Part shown: piece after piece, positions 41,038-51,418 of the stretch
Layout: each line of letters begins with the position of its first letter
How positions within the stretch are numbered: the stretch's first letter is position 1
Assembly (NCBI RefSeq): GCF_900100945.1
Contig: NZ_FNCG01000003.1
Coordinates: 496,001-560,000 of the forward strand
Direction: 5' to 3'
DNA length: 64,000 bases
Source of the DNA: Mucilaginibacter gossypii
Lineage (GTDB): Bacteria > Bacteroidota > Bacteroidia > Sphingobacteriales > Sphingobacteriaceae
The notes under the pieces: model-generated
The model's input: the letters and a program-made list of their open reading frames with translations, nothing else
The model's database searches: none
What the model was told of the DNA's origin: nothing
Made by a program: the position numbers and the translations under genes

Positions 41038-41673
41038 ATGAGTTTAAGACTGGGCGATAAAGCGCCAAACTTCAAAGCAAAAACATCAGAAGGCGAAATT
41101 GACTTTTACGAATATTTAGGGGATAGCTGGGGCGTGCTATTCTCGCACCCTGGCGATTATACACCTGTATGTACCACTGAACTTGGCAAAACTGCCGCGT
41201 TAAAAGATGAGTTCACTAAACGCAATGTTAAAGTATTGGCGCTTAGTGTTGACTCGGTTGAATCGCACCACGGCTGGATCCAGGACATTAACGAAACACA
41301 GGGTGTTGAAGTTAACTTTCCGATCATTGCCGATGAAGACCGCAAAATTTCTGAAGCTTATGACATGATCCACCCCAATGCCTCAGTAAATGCCACAGTG
41401 CGTTCATTGTTTATTATTGGCCCTGATAAAACTGTTAAGCTTATTATCACTTACCCCGCATCAACCGGCCGTAATTTCCAGGAAATTTTAAGGGTTATTG
41501 ACTCATTGCAGTTAACCGCCAATTATAGTGTGGCAACGCCTGCCGACTGGAAAGAAGGGGAGGACGTGGTGGTAGTGCCGGCAATTAAAACTGAAGATAT
41601 CTCTGCCAAATTTCCAAAGGGTTTTACCCTGGTTAAGCCCTATTTGCGCCTGACACCACAACCAAATAAATAA
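41038..41673 (+). CDS. 1-Cys peroxiredoxin (Prx6 type)
   Basis: ATG 41038 (MSLRLGDKAPNFKA) gives 211 residues; the longer frame is untranslated leader. The peroxidatic site is SHPGDYTPVCTTELG, followed by KVLALSVDSVESH and FPIIADEDRKIS. The long C-terminal arm (TPADWKEGEDVVVVPAI, LVKPYLRLTPQP) is that of the Prx6 subgroup. It reduces H2O2 and organic peroxides in the cytoplasm. It is divergent from the GH15 gene. Confidence 0.95.
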   Translation: MSLRLGDKAPNFKAKTSEGEIDFYEYLGDSWGVLFSHPGDYTPVCTTELGKTAALKDEFTKRNVKVLALSVDSVESHHGWIQDINETQGVEVNFPIIADEDRKISEAYDMIHPNASVNATVRSLFIIGPDKTVKLIITYPASTGRNFQEILRVIDSLQLTANYSVATPADWKEGEDVVVVPAIKTEDISAKFPKGFTLVKPYLRLTPQPNK

Positions 41674-41678
41674 TTTTA

Positions 41679-41708
41679 TTTGGTTTATTTAATAATTTTA
41701 TATATTTG
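41679..41708 (+). promoter_or_regulatory. Promoter of the cold-shock gene
   Basis: TTTG at 41679-41682 and TATATTTG at 41701-41708 with an 18-base spacer: an excellent Bacteroidota match. It predicts a 5' leader of about 95-100 bases, as usual for cold-shock mRNAs. Confidence 0.75.
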
Positions 41709-41811
41709 AGGGAAGCAGGGTATCTATTCCTTCTGAACCAATAAGCCTATTTGTTTTCAGTTTGGTTTTAGTTGATCTTAACACGAATTTTTTATTACGA
41801 TTATTATAATT

Positions 41812-42009
41812 ATGAAAACTGGAAAAGTAAAATGGTTTAACACACAAAAAGGCTACGGCTTTATTATTACCGAAGAAGGTAAGGATCTTTTTGTACACTT
41901 TAAAGACGTGCAAGGCGGTGTAAATGCAATTAAGGATAATGACAGCGTCACGTACGATGTGGAAGAAGGAAGAAAAGGATTACAGGCAGTAAACGTTAAA
42001 AAAGCATAA
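41812..42009 (+). CDS. Cold-shock domain protein
   Basis: The 65-residue single CSD has GKVKWFNTQKGYGFI (RNP1) and LFVHFKDV (RNP2). It binds single-stranded RNA/DNA as an RNA chaperone. A long 5' leader and its own promoter and terminator make it a single-gene unit. Confidence 0.95.
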   Translation: MKTGKVKWFNTQKGYGFIITEEGKDLFVHFKDVQGGVNAIKDNDSVTYDVEEGRKGLQAVNVKKA

Positions 42010-42044
42010 AATATATAAAATTATTGAGCAAAACTTACTTACAA

Positions 42045-42071
42045 AACCTCTGTTATGACAGGGGTTTTTTT
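42045..42071 (+). terminator. Terminator of the cold-shock gene
   Basis: AACCTCTGT pairs with ACAGGGGTT (one wobble), 4-base loop, then seven Ts. Confidence 0.9.
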
Positions 42072-42135
42072 GTGCCGATTTTTTTGTTTTTATCTTCATA
42101 AATCACCTACATTAGCCAACCAATTTTTACACGCT

Positions 42136-43368
42136 ATGACCGATGTTACCAACGCCAAAGCCACAAGGAACGCTGTTTTCTTAGTACTTGTTGCTTCCCT
42201 GGGCTATTTTGTTGATATATATGATCTTTTGGTTTTTTCTATAGTACGCATCCCCAGCCTTAAAGATATCGGCTTAAATGCACAGGAAATAACTGATAAA
42301 GGTCAGTTCATTATTAGCATCCAGATGTTTGGGCTGTTGCTTGGCGGTATCATATGGGGCATTGTCGGTGATAAAATGGGCCGTATTAAGGTGCTTTTTG
42401 GTTCGATATTACTTTACTCGATAGCCAATTTTGCCAATGGCCTTGTTCATGATGTAAATACTTATGCCATAGTAAGGTTTATCGCAGGTTTGGGGCTTGC
42501 AGGAGAACTTGGTGCCGGTATTACCCTGGTTAGCGAAACATTAAGCAAGGAAAACCGGGGTTACGGAACTATGATGGTAGCTGTTATTGGCTTGTTTGGC
42601 GCTACCGCTGCTTATGCCGTAGCTAAATTTGGCTGGCGTAATGCTTACTTTGTAGGCGGCGGCTTAGGGATTTTATTATTGCTTCTTCGTGTTGGTACTT
42701 TTGAATCGGGCATGTTTAAGAATGTTGAGAACAGCGATGTATCCAAAGGCAACATGCTCATGTTGTTTACCAACTGGGAACGTTTAAAAAAATACCTGTT
42801 TTGCATCCTGATAGGCGCGCCGCTCTGGTACGTAGTGGGTGTATTGATCAGTTTTTCGGATAAGTTTGGTGCTGCTTTAGGGGCTAAAACCCTGATCAAA
42901 CCGGGCGACGGCATTTTTTACAGCTACATTGGCATCGCCATTGGTGATATTGTGGCCGGCTTATTGGCTCAGGTTACCAAATCGCGCAAACTAACGATGG
43001 CTGTATTTCTGGTTATATCATTAATTAGTGTACACTTTTATTTAAGCAGCTACGACATTACTCCAGAAAAATTTGCTGTATTAAGCTTTTTTATGGGTTG
43101 TACAGTAGGTTATTGGGCAACGTTTGTTACCATTGCGTCCGAGCAATTCGGCACCAACATCCGTTCAACAGTTACCACTACTGTACCCAACTTTGTGCGC
43201 GGCTCACTGATCCCGATAACTATAGCATTTAATGCTTTCAATGCAAAGTATGGGTATATCAAATCGGGATATATCATGATGGGGATACTTACTGCTGTAG
43301 CCCTGTTATCCTTAAGCCAGTTAAAGGAAACCTTCGGCAAGGATTTGAATTACGTAGAGATAAGCTAA
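42136..43368 (+). CDS. MFS transporter
   Basis: ATG 42136 (MTDVTNAKATRNAVFL) is chosen because the longer frame starts inside the preceding terminator; 410 residues. About 12 membrane helices are present; the loop 2-3 signature is GIVGDKMGRIKVLFGS, and helix 4-5 reads RFIAGLGLAGELGAGITLVSE. This is the sugar/metabolite-porter-like pattern (acid and arginine in helix 4). Substrate unknown; metabolite:H+ symporter-like. Confidence 0.92.
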   Translation: MTDVTNAKATRNAVFLVLVASLGYFVDIYDLLVFSIVRIPSLKDIGLNAQEITDKGQFIISIQMFGLLLGGIIWGIVGDKMGRIKVLFGSILLYSIANFANGLVHDVNTYAIVRFIAGLGLAGELGAGITLVSETLSKENRGYGTMMVAVIGLFGATAAYAVAKFGWRNAYFVGGGLGILLLLLRVGTFESGMFKNVENSDVSKGNMLMLFTNWERLKKYLFCILIGAPLWYVVGVLISFSDKFGAALGAKTLIKPGDGIFYSYIGIAIGDIVAGLLAQVTKSRKLTMAVFLVISLISVHFYLSSYDITPEKFAVLSFFMGCTVGYWATFVTIASEQFGTNIRSTVTTTVPNFVRGSLIPITIAFNAFNAKYGYIKSGYIMMGILTAVALLSLSQLKETFGKDLNYVEIS

Positions 43369-43378
43369 AATCGGCCAG

Positions 43379-43554
43379 GTGTTCAATTTTTAAAAAACGG
43401 GTGTTCAAAAATGTTCCGTTTAGCCTGAAGCTAAAAACACAAGTATTGACTATCAGTTATTTATGTTTTCAGCAGTAAAATAATGAACATATAAACTGTT
43501 GATTATAAGTTGTTTACTTTTTACCGGGCGTTTACACCTAAAAAAGTTGAACAC
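43379..43554. promoter_or_regulatory. Three GTGTTCAA sites upstream of hemF
   Basis: GTGTTCAA occurs at 43379-43386 and 43401-43408 (22 bases apart, two helix turns) and inverted at 43547-43554, all in the MFS-hemF gap. Possible regulator binding sites; no known consensus recognised. Confidence 0.3.
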
Positions 43555-43650
43555 TTTCCATTATTGGCTGTAAATTCGGGTAGCTATGAGTGCCCGCATT
43601 GAAAAAAGGCGTTCCGCTGCAATTCCCAAAATTCATTACTTTTACAGCCT

Positions 43651-44565
43651 ATGATCAGCAAAGAACAAATAGCCGAAGATTATAAACAAATACAGGATGA
43701 AATCTGCACCGCACTTGAGCAATTAGATGGCGCCGCAAAATTTGAGGAGGAGATTTGGGAGCGCGAAGGCGGGGGCGGGGGCCGTACCCGGGTTATCCAG
43801 AACGGCAACATCCTTGAAAAGGGCGGGGTTAACTTTTCGGCGGTTCACGGTCATTTGCCCGATACCATGAAACGGGCCCTGCAGGTTGAGCAGGATGATT
43901 TTTTTGCTACCGGTGTATCAATCGTGATCCACCCCAATCACCCGCTGGTACCTATTATCCACATGAATATCCGGTACTTTGAAATGCCATCAACCATGGG
44001 CGACAGCCAGAAACCGGTTCGCTGGTTTGGCGGAGGTATTGATTTAACCCCTCACTACGTCATCGAAGATGATGCCCGTTTTTTCCATGGCGGACTAAAA
44101 GCTGCGTGTGATCAATATTATGCCGATTTTTATCCCCGTTTTAAAAAATGGGCTGATGATTACTTTTTCATCAAACACCGTAATGAAACCCGTGGAATAG
44201 GCGGCATATTTTACGACAGGCTTACCGCTAATGATGAGTTAAGTTGGGAAGATATCTTTGAGTTTTCAAAATCTGTTGGCCGCTCTTTTGCACCCTTATA
44301 TACTGAGTTGGTTAACCGAAATCGCGATAAATCATTTACCGAAGCGCAACAGCTTTTCCAATACCAGCGCCGCAGCCGTTATGCAGAATTTAACCTGGTT
44401 TATGATGCCGGCACCAAATTCGGGCTGGAAACCAATGGCCGGATTGAATCAATATTAATGAGCCTGCCGCCTACGGCCAAATGGGTTTATGACTATCATC
44501 CGGTAACTGGCAGCGAAGAGGAAAAAACACTATCTTTATTAAAAAAAGGCATTAACTGGGTATAG
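43651..44565 (+). CDS. hemF: Oxygen-dependent coproporphyrinogen III oxidase
   Basis: The 304 residues show family landmarks: WEREGGGGGRTRVIQNG, FEKGGVNFSAVHG-like LEKGGVNFSAVHG, HMNIRYFEM, RWFGGGIDLTPHY and FEFSKSVGRSFAPLY, ending SLPPTAKWVYDY. It oxidatively decarboxylates coproporphyrinogen III in heme synthesis and needs O2. Confidence 0.96.
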   Translation: MISKEQIAEDYKQIQDEICTALEQLDGAAKFEEEIWEREGGGGGRTRVIQNGNILEKGGVNFSAVHGHLPDTMKRALQVEQDDFFATGVSIVIHPNHPLVPIIHMNIRYFEMPSTMGDSQKPVRWFGGGIDLTPHYVIEDDARFFHGGLKAACDQYYADFYPRFKKWADDYFFIKHRNETRGIGGIFYDRLTANDELSWEDIFEFSKSVGRSFAPLYTELVNRNRDKSFTEAQQLFQYQRRSRYAEFNLVYDAGTKFGLETNGRIESILMSLPPTAKWVYDYHPVTGSEEEKTLSLLKKGINWV

Positions 44566-44588
44566 GCTTTTAGCTAATAACATCACCA

Positions 44589-44987
44589 ATGAAAAGATCT
44601 ATTGTGCCGGTAATCGGTATTTTACTGTTATGTGCTTTCCGTTTTGATGACAGTCCACTGAGAGGTGTATGGGAGTATCGCGGCGGTATAATTAACGGCA
44701 AACTTGATGCAGCCCCAACAGCTTATAAACTACAACGGGATTACGACAACGAGCATTACAAAGCGAGGGTTATAGAAGAAGGGGAGAACACCCAGGTATA
44801 TGAAAAAGGCGATTACCAGTTAAAAGCTGACACCTGCTTTGAAACCCAAACCTATTGTATGCAGGAGTCAAAACTGCTTAATAAAACCATAAAATACAAC
44901 TACATAATCAGTAACGATACACTTAAACTGCTTTCGGTTTTACCTAATGGCAACAAGGTTGAAGATTACTGGGTAAAGGTAAAATAA
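44589..44987 (+). CDS. Exported small protein, lipocalin-like
   Basis: The 132 residues start with a short signal peptide (MKRSIVPVIGILLLCAF). The mature part begins LRGVWEYRGG and has alternating strands (YKARVIEEGENTQVYEKGDY, YNYIISNDTLKL) ending YWVKVK. The 'GxWxxxxG...NDTLxL' pattern is that of small lipocalin-like Bacteroidota proteins. It follows hemF by 23 bases and may share its transcript; function unknown. Confidence 0.7.
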   Translation: MKRSIVPVIGILLLCAFRFDDSPLRGVWEYRGGIINGKLDAAPTAYKLQRDYDNEHYKARVIEEGENTQVYEKGDYQLKADTCFETQTYCMQESKLLNKTIKYNYIISNDTLKLLSVLPNGNKVEDYWVKVK

Positions 44988-44998
44988 ACCTGTATTAA

Positions 44999-45050
44999 AG
45001 TAACAAAATTGTTAACCCGGGGCAATATGTTCCCCCGGTTTATTGTTACT
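44999..45050. terminator. Long hairpin before gyrA
   Basis: Outer AGTAACAA / TTGTTACT and inner AACCCGGGG / CCCCCGGTT (one mismatch) form a nested stem just after the small exported gene. A weak U-run makes the terminator call moderate. Confidence 0.55.
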
Positions 45051-45148
45051 AAGTTGGCGCAATCCCAAGTATTTTTTTAACTTCGCAGGTCGTTGAAAAA
45101 TCAATTTTAACACGCAATTATAAGAGAAGGTTCTACAAATAATTAAAA

Positions 45149-47740
45149 ATGGCTGAAGGAACAGAAAACGATAATTCACACGCAGAAGACAGGATAATTT
45201 CGATAAATATTGATGAGGAAATGCGATCGGCGTACATTGATTATTCAATGTCGGTGATTGTTTCCAGGGCGCTGCCCGATGTCCGCGATGGACTGAAACC
45301 GGTACACAGGCGCGTACTTTACGGTATGCTTGACCTGGGTTTAACCAATAACAAACCCTATAAAAAGTCTGCCCGTATTGTGGGTGAGGTGATGGGTAAG
45401 TATCACCCGCACGGTGATAAATCGGTGTACGACACTATGGTACGTATGGCTCAGGAGTGGAGCTTACGCTACTTACTGGTTGAAGGCCAGGGTAACTACG
45501 GTTCGGTTGACGGTGACGAACCTGCGGCAATGCGTTATACAGAAGCACGCTTACAAAAGCTTGCGGAAGAGATGCTTGCTGATATCAACAAAGACACCAT
45601 TGATTTCCAATTAAACTTTGACGACTCGCTACAGGAACCAACCGTACTGCCATCCAAATTTCCCAATCTGCTGGTTAACGGCGCTTCGGGTATTGCCGTA
45701 GGTATGGCTACCAATATGGCGCCGCACAACCTATCGGAAGTTATCGATGCAACTATGGCTTTAATTGATAACCGCCAGATCGAGGTTGCCGAGTTAATGA
45801 AATATGTAAAAGGCCCAGATTTCCCTACAGGCGGTATTATTTACGGGTACGACGGCCCTCGCGAAGCGCTTGAAACAGGCCGCGGCAGGGTTGTGATCCG
45901 CGCACGTGCGGAGATTGAAACCTATAATGGCGAACGTGAACGCATCATTGTTAGCGAAATACCTTACCAGGTAAATAAAGCTTTGATGATTGAGCGTACT
46001 GCCGAACTGGTTAACGAAAAGAAACTGGAAGGTATTTCGGCTATTCGTGACGAATCTAGCCGTGAAGGGATCCGCATCGTTTATGAGATCAAACGTGACG
46101 CCAATGCAGCTATTGTATTAAACAACCTGTTTAAATATACGGCCCTCCAAACATCGTTTAGTGTAAACAACATCGCGCTGGTTAATGGCCGGCCAATGCT
46201 GCTTAACCTAAAAGACCTGATCCATCACTTTGTTGAGCACCGTCATGAGGTTGTGGTACGCCGCACCAAATTTGAGCTTAATGAGGCTGAAAAACGCGCG
46301 CACATCCTTGAAGGCTTATTGATCGCTTTAGATCACCTTGATGAAGTTATCCGTCTGATCCGCGCTTCACAAACTCCTGATGAAGCAAGGGAAGGCTTGA
46401 TGAGCAGCTTTGGTTTAACTGATATCCAGGCACGTGCTATCCTTGACATGACCTTAAGGAGGTTAACAGGACTTGAGCGTGACAAGATCAAAGATGAATA
46501 TGCTGCTTTAATGAAACTCATTGAACACTTAAAAAACATCCTGAGCGACGAAGGTTTAAGGATGCAGATCATTAAGGATGAGTTATTGGAAGTTAAGGAA
46601 AAATATGGCGATGAGCGCCGTACCGAGATGGTTCATTCATCTGCAGAAATGCAAACTGAAGACTTTATCGAAGATGAGGATGTAGTAATAACCATCTCGC
46701 GCGAAGGCTATATCAAACGCACCCCGCTGACTGAATACCGCAGGCAAAGCAGGGGAGGTAAAGGCGCTATTGGCAGCAACAGCCGTGATGAGGATTTCAT
46801 TGAGCACCTGCTTATTGCCTCAAACCACAACTATATGCTCTTCTTTACCGAATCGGGACAATGTTTCTGGCTCCGGGTGTTTGAAATACCGGAAGGCACA
46901 CGTACCTCAAAAGGCCGCGCTATCCAGAATATTATCAATATTCCGAAAGAAGAGAATATCAAGGCCTACATTAAACTGATTTCGCTTAAAGATCAGAACT
47001 ACCTTGAAAATAACTTCATCATTATGTGTACCAAGAAGGGTACCATCAAGAAAACCTCACTCGAGGCTTATTCACGTCCACGTTCAAACGGTATCAATGC
47101 CATCAACATTAACGAAGGCGATTCATTACTTGAGGCAAGTTTAACAAGTGGCAGCAGCGAAATTGTGATGGCACTTAAATCTGGCCGTGCTATCCGTTTC
47201 AACGAGTCGACAGTAAGGCCTATGGGACGTACAGCTACCGGTGTTCGTGGTATTACGCTTGATGACGAGAACGATGAGGTAGTTGGCATGATTGCAATTG
47301 ATGACTCGGAAACAACAGTATTGGTGGTATCAGAAAAGGGATACGGTAAACGTACCGACATTGAAGACTATCGTGTTACAAACCGTGGTGGTAAAGGTGT
47401 AAAAACATTAAATATTACTGAAAAAACCGGAAACCTTGTTGCCATAAAAGGTGTTACAGATAAGGAAGACCTGATGATCATTAACAAGTCAGGTATTATT
47501 ATCCGCATAGCTGTAAGCGAATTAAGAGTGATGGGCCGCGCCACACAGGGAGTAAGGCTGATAACGCTTAAAAACAATGATGAGATAGCTTCAGTAGCCA
47601 AAATTGAGCATGATGAGGACGAGGAAGTAAAAGAAGGTGATGAAAATGCAGAAGGCTCTGATACCACAGCCGAAAATACAGGCGACGGTGATACAGCTGA
47701 AAATGGTGCAGAACCATCGACTGACGATAAAACAGAATAA
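45149..47740 (+). CDS. gyrA: DNA gyrase subunit A
   Basis: The 863 residues include the [24 protein letters not shown], the catalytic Tyr in [10 protein letters not shown], a GyrA-box-like [10 protein letters not shown], the C-terminal beta-pinwheel repeats ([26 protein letters not shown]), and an acidic tail of about 45 residues. It cleaves and reseals DNA in type II topoisomerisation with GyrB. Lys91 stands where E. coli has Ser83, a position tied to quinolone resistance; Asp95 matches Asp87. Confidence 0.96.
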   Translation: MAEGTENDNSHAEDRIISINIDEEMRSAYIDYSMSVIVSRALPDVRDGLKPVHRRVLYGMLDLGLTNNKPYKKSARIVGEVMGKYHPHGDKSVYDTMVRMAQEWSLRYLLVEGQGNYGSVDGDEPAAMRYTEARLQKLAEEMLADINKDTIDFQLNFDDSLQEPTVLPSKFPNLLVNGASGIAVGMATNMAPHNLSEVIDATMALIDNRQIEVAELMKYVKGPDFPTGGIIYGYDGPREALETGRGRVVIRARAEIETYNGERERIIVSEIPYQVNKALMIERTAELVNEKKLEGISAIRDESSREGIRIVYEIKRDANAAIVLNNLFKYTALQTSFSVNNIALVNGRPMLLNLKDLIHHFVEHRHEVVVRRTKFELNEAEKRAHILEGLLIALDHLDEVIRLIRASQTPDEAREGLMSSFGLTDIQARAILDMTLRRLTGLERDKIKDEYAALMKLIEHLKNILSDEGLRMQIIKDELLEVKEKYGDERRTEMVHSSAEMQTEDFIEDEDVVITISREGYIKRTPLTEYRRQSRGGKGAIGSNSRDEDFIEHLLIASNHNYMLFFTESGQCFWLRVFEIPEGTRTSKGRAIQNIINIPKEENIKAYIKLISLKDQNYLENNFIIMCTKKGTIKKTSLEAYSRPRSNGINAININEGDSLLEASLTSGSSEIVMALKSGRAIRFNESTVRPMGRTATGVRGITLDDENDEVVGMIAIDDSETTVLVVSEKGYGKRTDIEDYRVTNRGGKGVKTLNITEKTGNLVAIKGVTDKEDLMIINKSGIIIRIAVSELRVMGRATQGVRLITLKNNDEIASVAKIEHDEDEEVKEGDENAEGSDTTAENTGDGDTAENGAEPSTDDKTE

Positions 47741-47745
47741 TAAAT

Positions 47746-48864
47746 ATGCACTACCGCAAGATCATTTTATCGGTTTTAATTACAAGCTTTACTACAACTT
47801 TTGCCTTCGCACAAAAAGAGGCTCTGAAAGTTGTAGTAAATAACCTGGCTTTTTATAAACAGAAAAACGACCTGAAATATTTGGCCGCGGCCAAAAAATC
47901 TGCAGATAGTTTGATCATTACCAAGTCGGACACGGCTGATATTGAAAAAAACCTTTATCGGGCTATTGTAAATTCAAGCATCCTGTATATCGATTCGTTA
48001 AACAAACTCGGGATGCCCGCAGATATGCTTGACAAAACAACCAAACTGGTTGATCGGCTATCGGGTATGAACAAAATTTTCAAATACCAGTCAGAACTTG
48101 ATTATACCAGGCGCTGCCTGGCAAACGTTTATATCCGGAAGGGGTTTGATGCGGTAAATAATTCAGATTTCACCAATGCTAAAACTTCGTTTGAAAACGC
48201 GAAAAAGTATGCGCCGGCGATGAATCAGATCAATACCTATATCGCTTTCGCAAACAATAAAGCCGGTAATTTGCAGGATGCCGCTGTGTATTATAGCAAT
48301 ATGCTAAGGGTTGACAGTGCACGTACTGAATATATTGAAACAGCATCAAATATCTATAAATCATTGGGGGATACGGCCAAGGCCTTACAGATTCTTCAAA
48401 AAGGGAGGAAAATCTTACCTAATGACAGATTTTTATTACTTGATGAAGCCAATATCTATAACAACAAAAAAAATTACAAAGCCTTAGAGCCCCTAATTGG
48501 CCCTCTGCTTGATATTAATGCAAATAACGCCGATATTGCATTTGTTGCTGCTAATTGCTACGATCATTTAGATAAATTTGATCAGGCAGAATCTCTTTAC
48601 TTACACGCCATTGAACTAAGCGGAACATATTTTGATCCGGTATTTAACTTGGGGTTATTATATTTAAAGCAAAGCACAACTTCGAAAGGGGAGAGGAGCA
48701 TCCAGGACCTGGGGCGGGCTATTCAATGGCTTGAAAAGGCCAATGAAATATCACCGAATAATGTAAACAGCCTGCAGGCTTTGCAGTTGGCATACGCAAA
48801 AACCAATAACCAGGATCAGTTAGACAAAATAAACAATAAACTAAAACAGTTAACCAATCAATAA
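47746..48864 (+). CDS. Exported tetratricopeptide-repeat protein (first of pair)
   Basis: The 372 residues have a signal peptide (MHYRKIILSVLITSFTTTFAFA) and several TPR units, e.g. IRKGFDAVNNSDFTNAKTSF, YSNMLRVDSARTEYIETASN, CYDHLDKFDQAESLYLHAIE and IQWLEKANEISPNN. It is a periplasmic or outer-membrane-associated scaffold. Only five bases separate it from gyrA and five from the next TPR gene. Confidence 0.88.
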   Translation: MHYRKIILSVLITSFTTTFAFAQKEALKVVVNNLAFYKQKNDLKYLAAAKKSADSLIITKSDTADIEKNLYRAIVNSSILYIDSLNKLGMPADMLDKTTKLVDRLSGMNKIFKYQSELDYTRRCLANVYIRKGFDAVNNSDFTNAKTSFENAKKYAPAMNQINTYIAFANNKAGNLQDAAVYYSNMLRVDSARTEYIETASNIYKSLGDTAKALQILQKGRKILPNDRFLLLDEANIYNNKKNYKALEPLIGPLLDINANNADIAFVAANCYDHLDKFDQAESLYLHAIELSGTYFDPVFNLGLLYLKQSTTSKGERSIQDLGRAIQWLEKANEISPNNVNSLQALQLAYAKTNNQDQLDKINNKLKQLTNQ

Positions 48865-48869
48865 TAATC

Positions 48870-50132
48870 ATGAAAATCAAACTTTTGATGGCGGGCCTGT
48901 TAGGCTTGGTTTCAGCAACAGCTTTTGCACAAAAAGGCGAGTTAAATACCGCAAAAGAAGAATATGAAAAATATTCGGGCTTAAGGGGCCAGCCGGCAAT
49001 GGCAGCAATGGCAGGCAAAAGCCTCACTACCGCAAAAGAATCAATTGACAAAGCTTCAGCCAATGAAAAAACCGCTACTTTGCCGCTTACTTACGCTGTA
49101 AAAGGTTCAATTTATTCAGCGTTAGCTGTTCAGGATACTGTACCTGCTACTTCATTACCATTGTTTACCACAGCCGAGGAAGCCTTGAAAAAAGCTAAAG
49201 AAGCTGACACCAAAGGCGAAAATAAAAAAATGATTGATGAGGCATACTTAAACCTGGCTCAATATCAATTGACTAAAGGTGTAAAAGAATATTCGTCAGG
49301 TAAATATGACCTTGCTTACAAATCATTTGATTTTTACCGTACCGTATTGCCTGAAGATACCAATGCCATTTATTACACCGGTCTTGCAGCTGCAAACGGA
49401 AAAAATTATCCGGCGGCGATTTCAAACTACAGTAAACTGGTAACTACAAAATATTCAAAAAATGCCGGGGTTTACCTTGATCTTTCTTCATTATATCTCG
49501 CCAGCAAAGATACTGCAGGAGCTCTCAAAGCAGTATCTGAGGGTGTAACTAAATATCCTACAAACAGCGACCTGCGTAAACGCGAAATCGAAATTAGCCT
49601 GCAAACAGGAAAAGAAAAAGAAGTTACAGATAAGATCCAGGCAGCTTTAGCCAATGATCCTAAAAACAAAACTTTGTATTACTATGCAGGGTTAACTTAT
49701 TCACAAACAGCCGATAATTACGCAAAAGAAGCGGGTGCAACTAAAGATGCTGCTGCAAAAGCGAAACTGCAAGCCTCAAAAGCAGAGGCTTATGTTAAAG
49801 CTGGCGAAATGTATAAGAAAGCTTTAGAAATTGATCCTAATTATTTTGAAGCTAATTTAAACTACGGCTATGTAATACTTAACCCAGCCATTGACGCTTA
49901 TAATGCTGCTAATAAATTGCCTGCTAACAAACAAAAAGAATACGATGCTGCTATTGCCAAAGCTAAAGCTCAGTTTGAACAAGCGAAACCATATTTGGTA
50001 AAAGCTGTTGAACTTCAGCCAAAATCGATTGACGCATTACAAAATTTAAGAACCTATTATTTAGGTGTTAAAGATGATGCGAATGCCTCAAAATTAAAAG
50101 CCCAGATTGATGCTTTACCAGCCAATCAATAA
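48870..50132 (+). CDS. Exported tetratricopeptide-repeat protein (second of pair)
   Basis: The 420 residues have a signal peptide (MKIKLLMAGLLGLVSATAFA) and TPR units (YNLAQYQLTKGVKEYSSGKY-like AYLNLAQYQL, AGEMYKKALEIDPNYFEANL, AKPYLVKAVELQPKSIDAL). The composition is rich in Lys/Ala. It ends a gyrA-TPR-TPR run at a strong terminator. Function unknown beyond protein-protein scaffolding in the envelope. Confidence 0.9.
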   Translation: MKIKLLMAGLLGLVSATAFAQKGELNTAKEEYEKYSGLRGQPAMAAMAGKSLTTAKESIDKASANEKTATLPLTYAVKGSIYSALAVQDTVPATSLPLFTTAEEALKKAKEADTKGENKKMIDEAYLNLAQYQLTKGVKEYSSGKYDLAYKSFDFYRTVLPEDTNAIYYTGLAAANGKNYPAAISNYSKLVTTKYSKNAGVYLDLSSLYLASKDTAGALKAVSEGVTKYPTNSDLRKREIEISLQTGKEKEVTDKIQAALANDPKNKTLYYYAGLTYSQTADNYAKEAGATKDAAAKAKLQASKAEAYVKAGEMYKKALEIDPNYFEANLNYGYVILNPAIDAYNAANKLPANKQKEYDAAIAKAKAQFEQAKPYLVKAVELQPKSIDALQNLRTYYLGVKDDANASKLKAQIDALPANQ

Positions 50133-50142
50133 TTAGATAAAA

Positions 50143-50190
50143 CAATATAAAAAGGAAGGGTCTTGAAAAAGACCTTTCCTTTTTATATTG
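50143..50190 (+). terminator. Strong terminator of the gyrA-TPR-TPR run
   Basis: Arms of 22 bases starting CAATATAAAAAGGAAGGG pair across a 4-base loop with only one wobble; the descending arm carries the T-rich end. Confidence 0.9.
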
Positions 50191-50557
50191 TTATTTAACA
50201 TAATGTTAATTATGGGAATTATTTATAGAGCGATTTTTAAGATCTGGAGTACCCAAACTTATGCCGAATTGCACGGATGCACAACTGATATTTACAGCCA
50301 TTCACATGAATGTAAACTAAATGAAAAGTAGTTTACAATTTGAGAGTCAATAAGCCGCTGCAAGCTGCTATTGGGTGCGGAATAAATATATTTGACATAG
50401 CAAAAATGCTGTATTAGCCGGCTCGGAATTATTCATTTTTTTGATCGAACTCAATTGAAAATTAAAGCTATTTAACACAATAGACTTTTTCGGTTAAATA
50501 ATGTGAGTCATATGGCGAAGCATTGCACGACCTCCAAAAATAAATTTTACTCTTTAT
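50191..50557. other. Intergenic, no confident gene
   Basis: A 42-codon frame (50203-50331, starting MLIMGIIYRAIFKIW) has no supporting signal. The rest is AT-rich without hairpins. It presumably holds the promoter of the glycosyltransferase gene. Confidence 0.5.
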
Positions 50558-51418
50558 ATGATAACAGATCAGAACTTGATGGTTAGCGTTTGCTGTACAA
50601 CTTATAATCATAAAGATTTTATTAGTCAGGCTATCGAAAGTTTCCTGATGCAGGAAACTAATTTTAGGTACGAGATTGTTGTTGGCGATGATTATTCAAC
50701 CGACGGCACAACTGAAATATTGAGATCATACAAAGAAAAATACCCGGATAAAATCAAGATAATTTACCCGGAAAAAAACCGCGGTGCTCATTTAAATACA
50801 ATTAATACCATCAAAGCATGTGAAGGAAAATATATTGCTCTTTGTGACGGAGATGACTTTTGGACAAGTCCACAAAAGTTGCAAAAGCAAGTCAATTTCC
50901 TGGAAAATAACCCGGAATATATTATTTGCTGCCACTACACAAGGGTAATTGATATCAACAATAATACCCTGAATATCGAGCCAAATCCTGTGCCGCTTGA
51001 GTATACTTATCAAGATTTATTAGTTGGCAGGCAGGTAGAAACTAAAACAGCAACTGTTGTTTATCATAACATTCCTGAAGTACATGAATTATTTCAGGAG
51101 CCATGGTATACGAGTTGCTATGCAGCCGATAAATTCTTTAAAATCTTCGCCACATTCAACACCGGGCGCAAAGTATATGTAATGCCTGAGGTTATGAGCT
51201 GCTATCGCAATCATGTTGGCGGCATTTGGAGCATGATAAGGAATGATGCCCGGATGGAAATGGTTATCAGTGATTTTAATCTCATCATCAGGCGTTTTCG
51301 CTATCGCGGAATGCAAAAGAAAATGCTGCTGATGTTGTATCTTAAAAGATATATACTATTTGAATTAGGCCGGTTTCGGTTACGTAAGGCTTTTGATACT
51401 GTAAAATACCTGCTTTAA
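50558..51418 (+). CDS. Family 2 glycosyltransferase
   Basis: The 286 residues start VSVCCTTYNHKDFISQAIES, with VVGDDYSTDGTTEIL (first Asp pair) and LCDGDDFW (DxD metal site), the GT-A fold of family 2. The C-terminus is basic and hydrophobic without a clear membrane helix. It transfers a sugar from a nucleotide donor, probably to a cell-surface glycan. The next two genes in line are a FemAB-like and a PhyH-like protein; this stretch is AT-richer than its neighbours. Confidence 0.9.
   Translation: MITDQNLMVSVCCTTYNHKDFISQAIESFLMQETNFRYEIVVGDDYSTDGTTEILRSYKEKYPDKIKIIYPEKNRGAHLNTINTIKACEGKYIALCDGDDFWTSPQKLQKQVNFLENNPEYIICCHYTRVIDINNNTLNIEPNPVPLEYTYQDLLVGRQVETKTATVVYHNIPEVHELFQEPWYTSCYAADKFFKIFATFNTGRKVYVMPEVMSCYRNHVGGIWSMIRNDARMEMVISDFNLIIRRFRYRGMQKKMLLMLYLKRYILFELGRFRLRKAFDTVKYLL

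Noticed and set aside
50203..50331. 42-codon ORF starting MLIMGIIY
   Set aside because: Plausible start but no promoter, no motif and ordinary AT-rich composition; not enough to call a gene.
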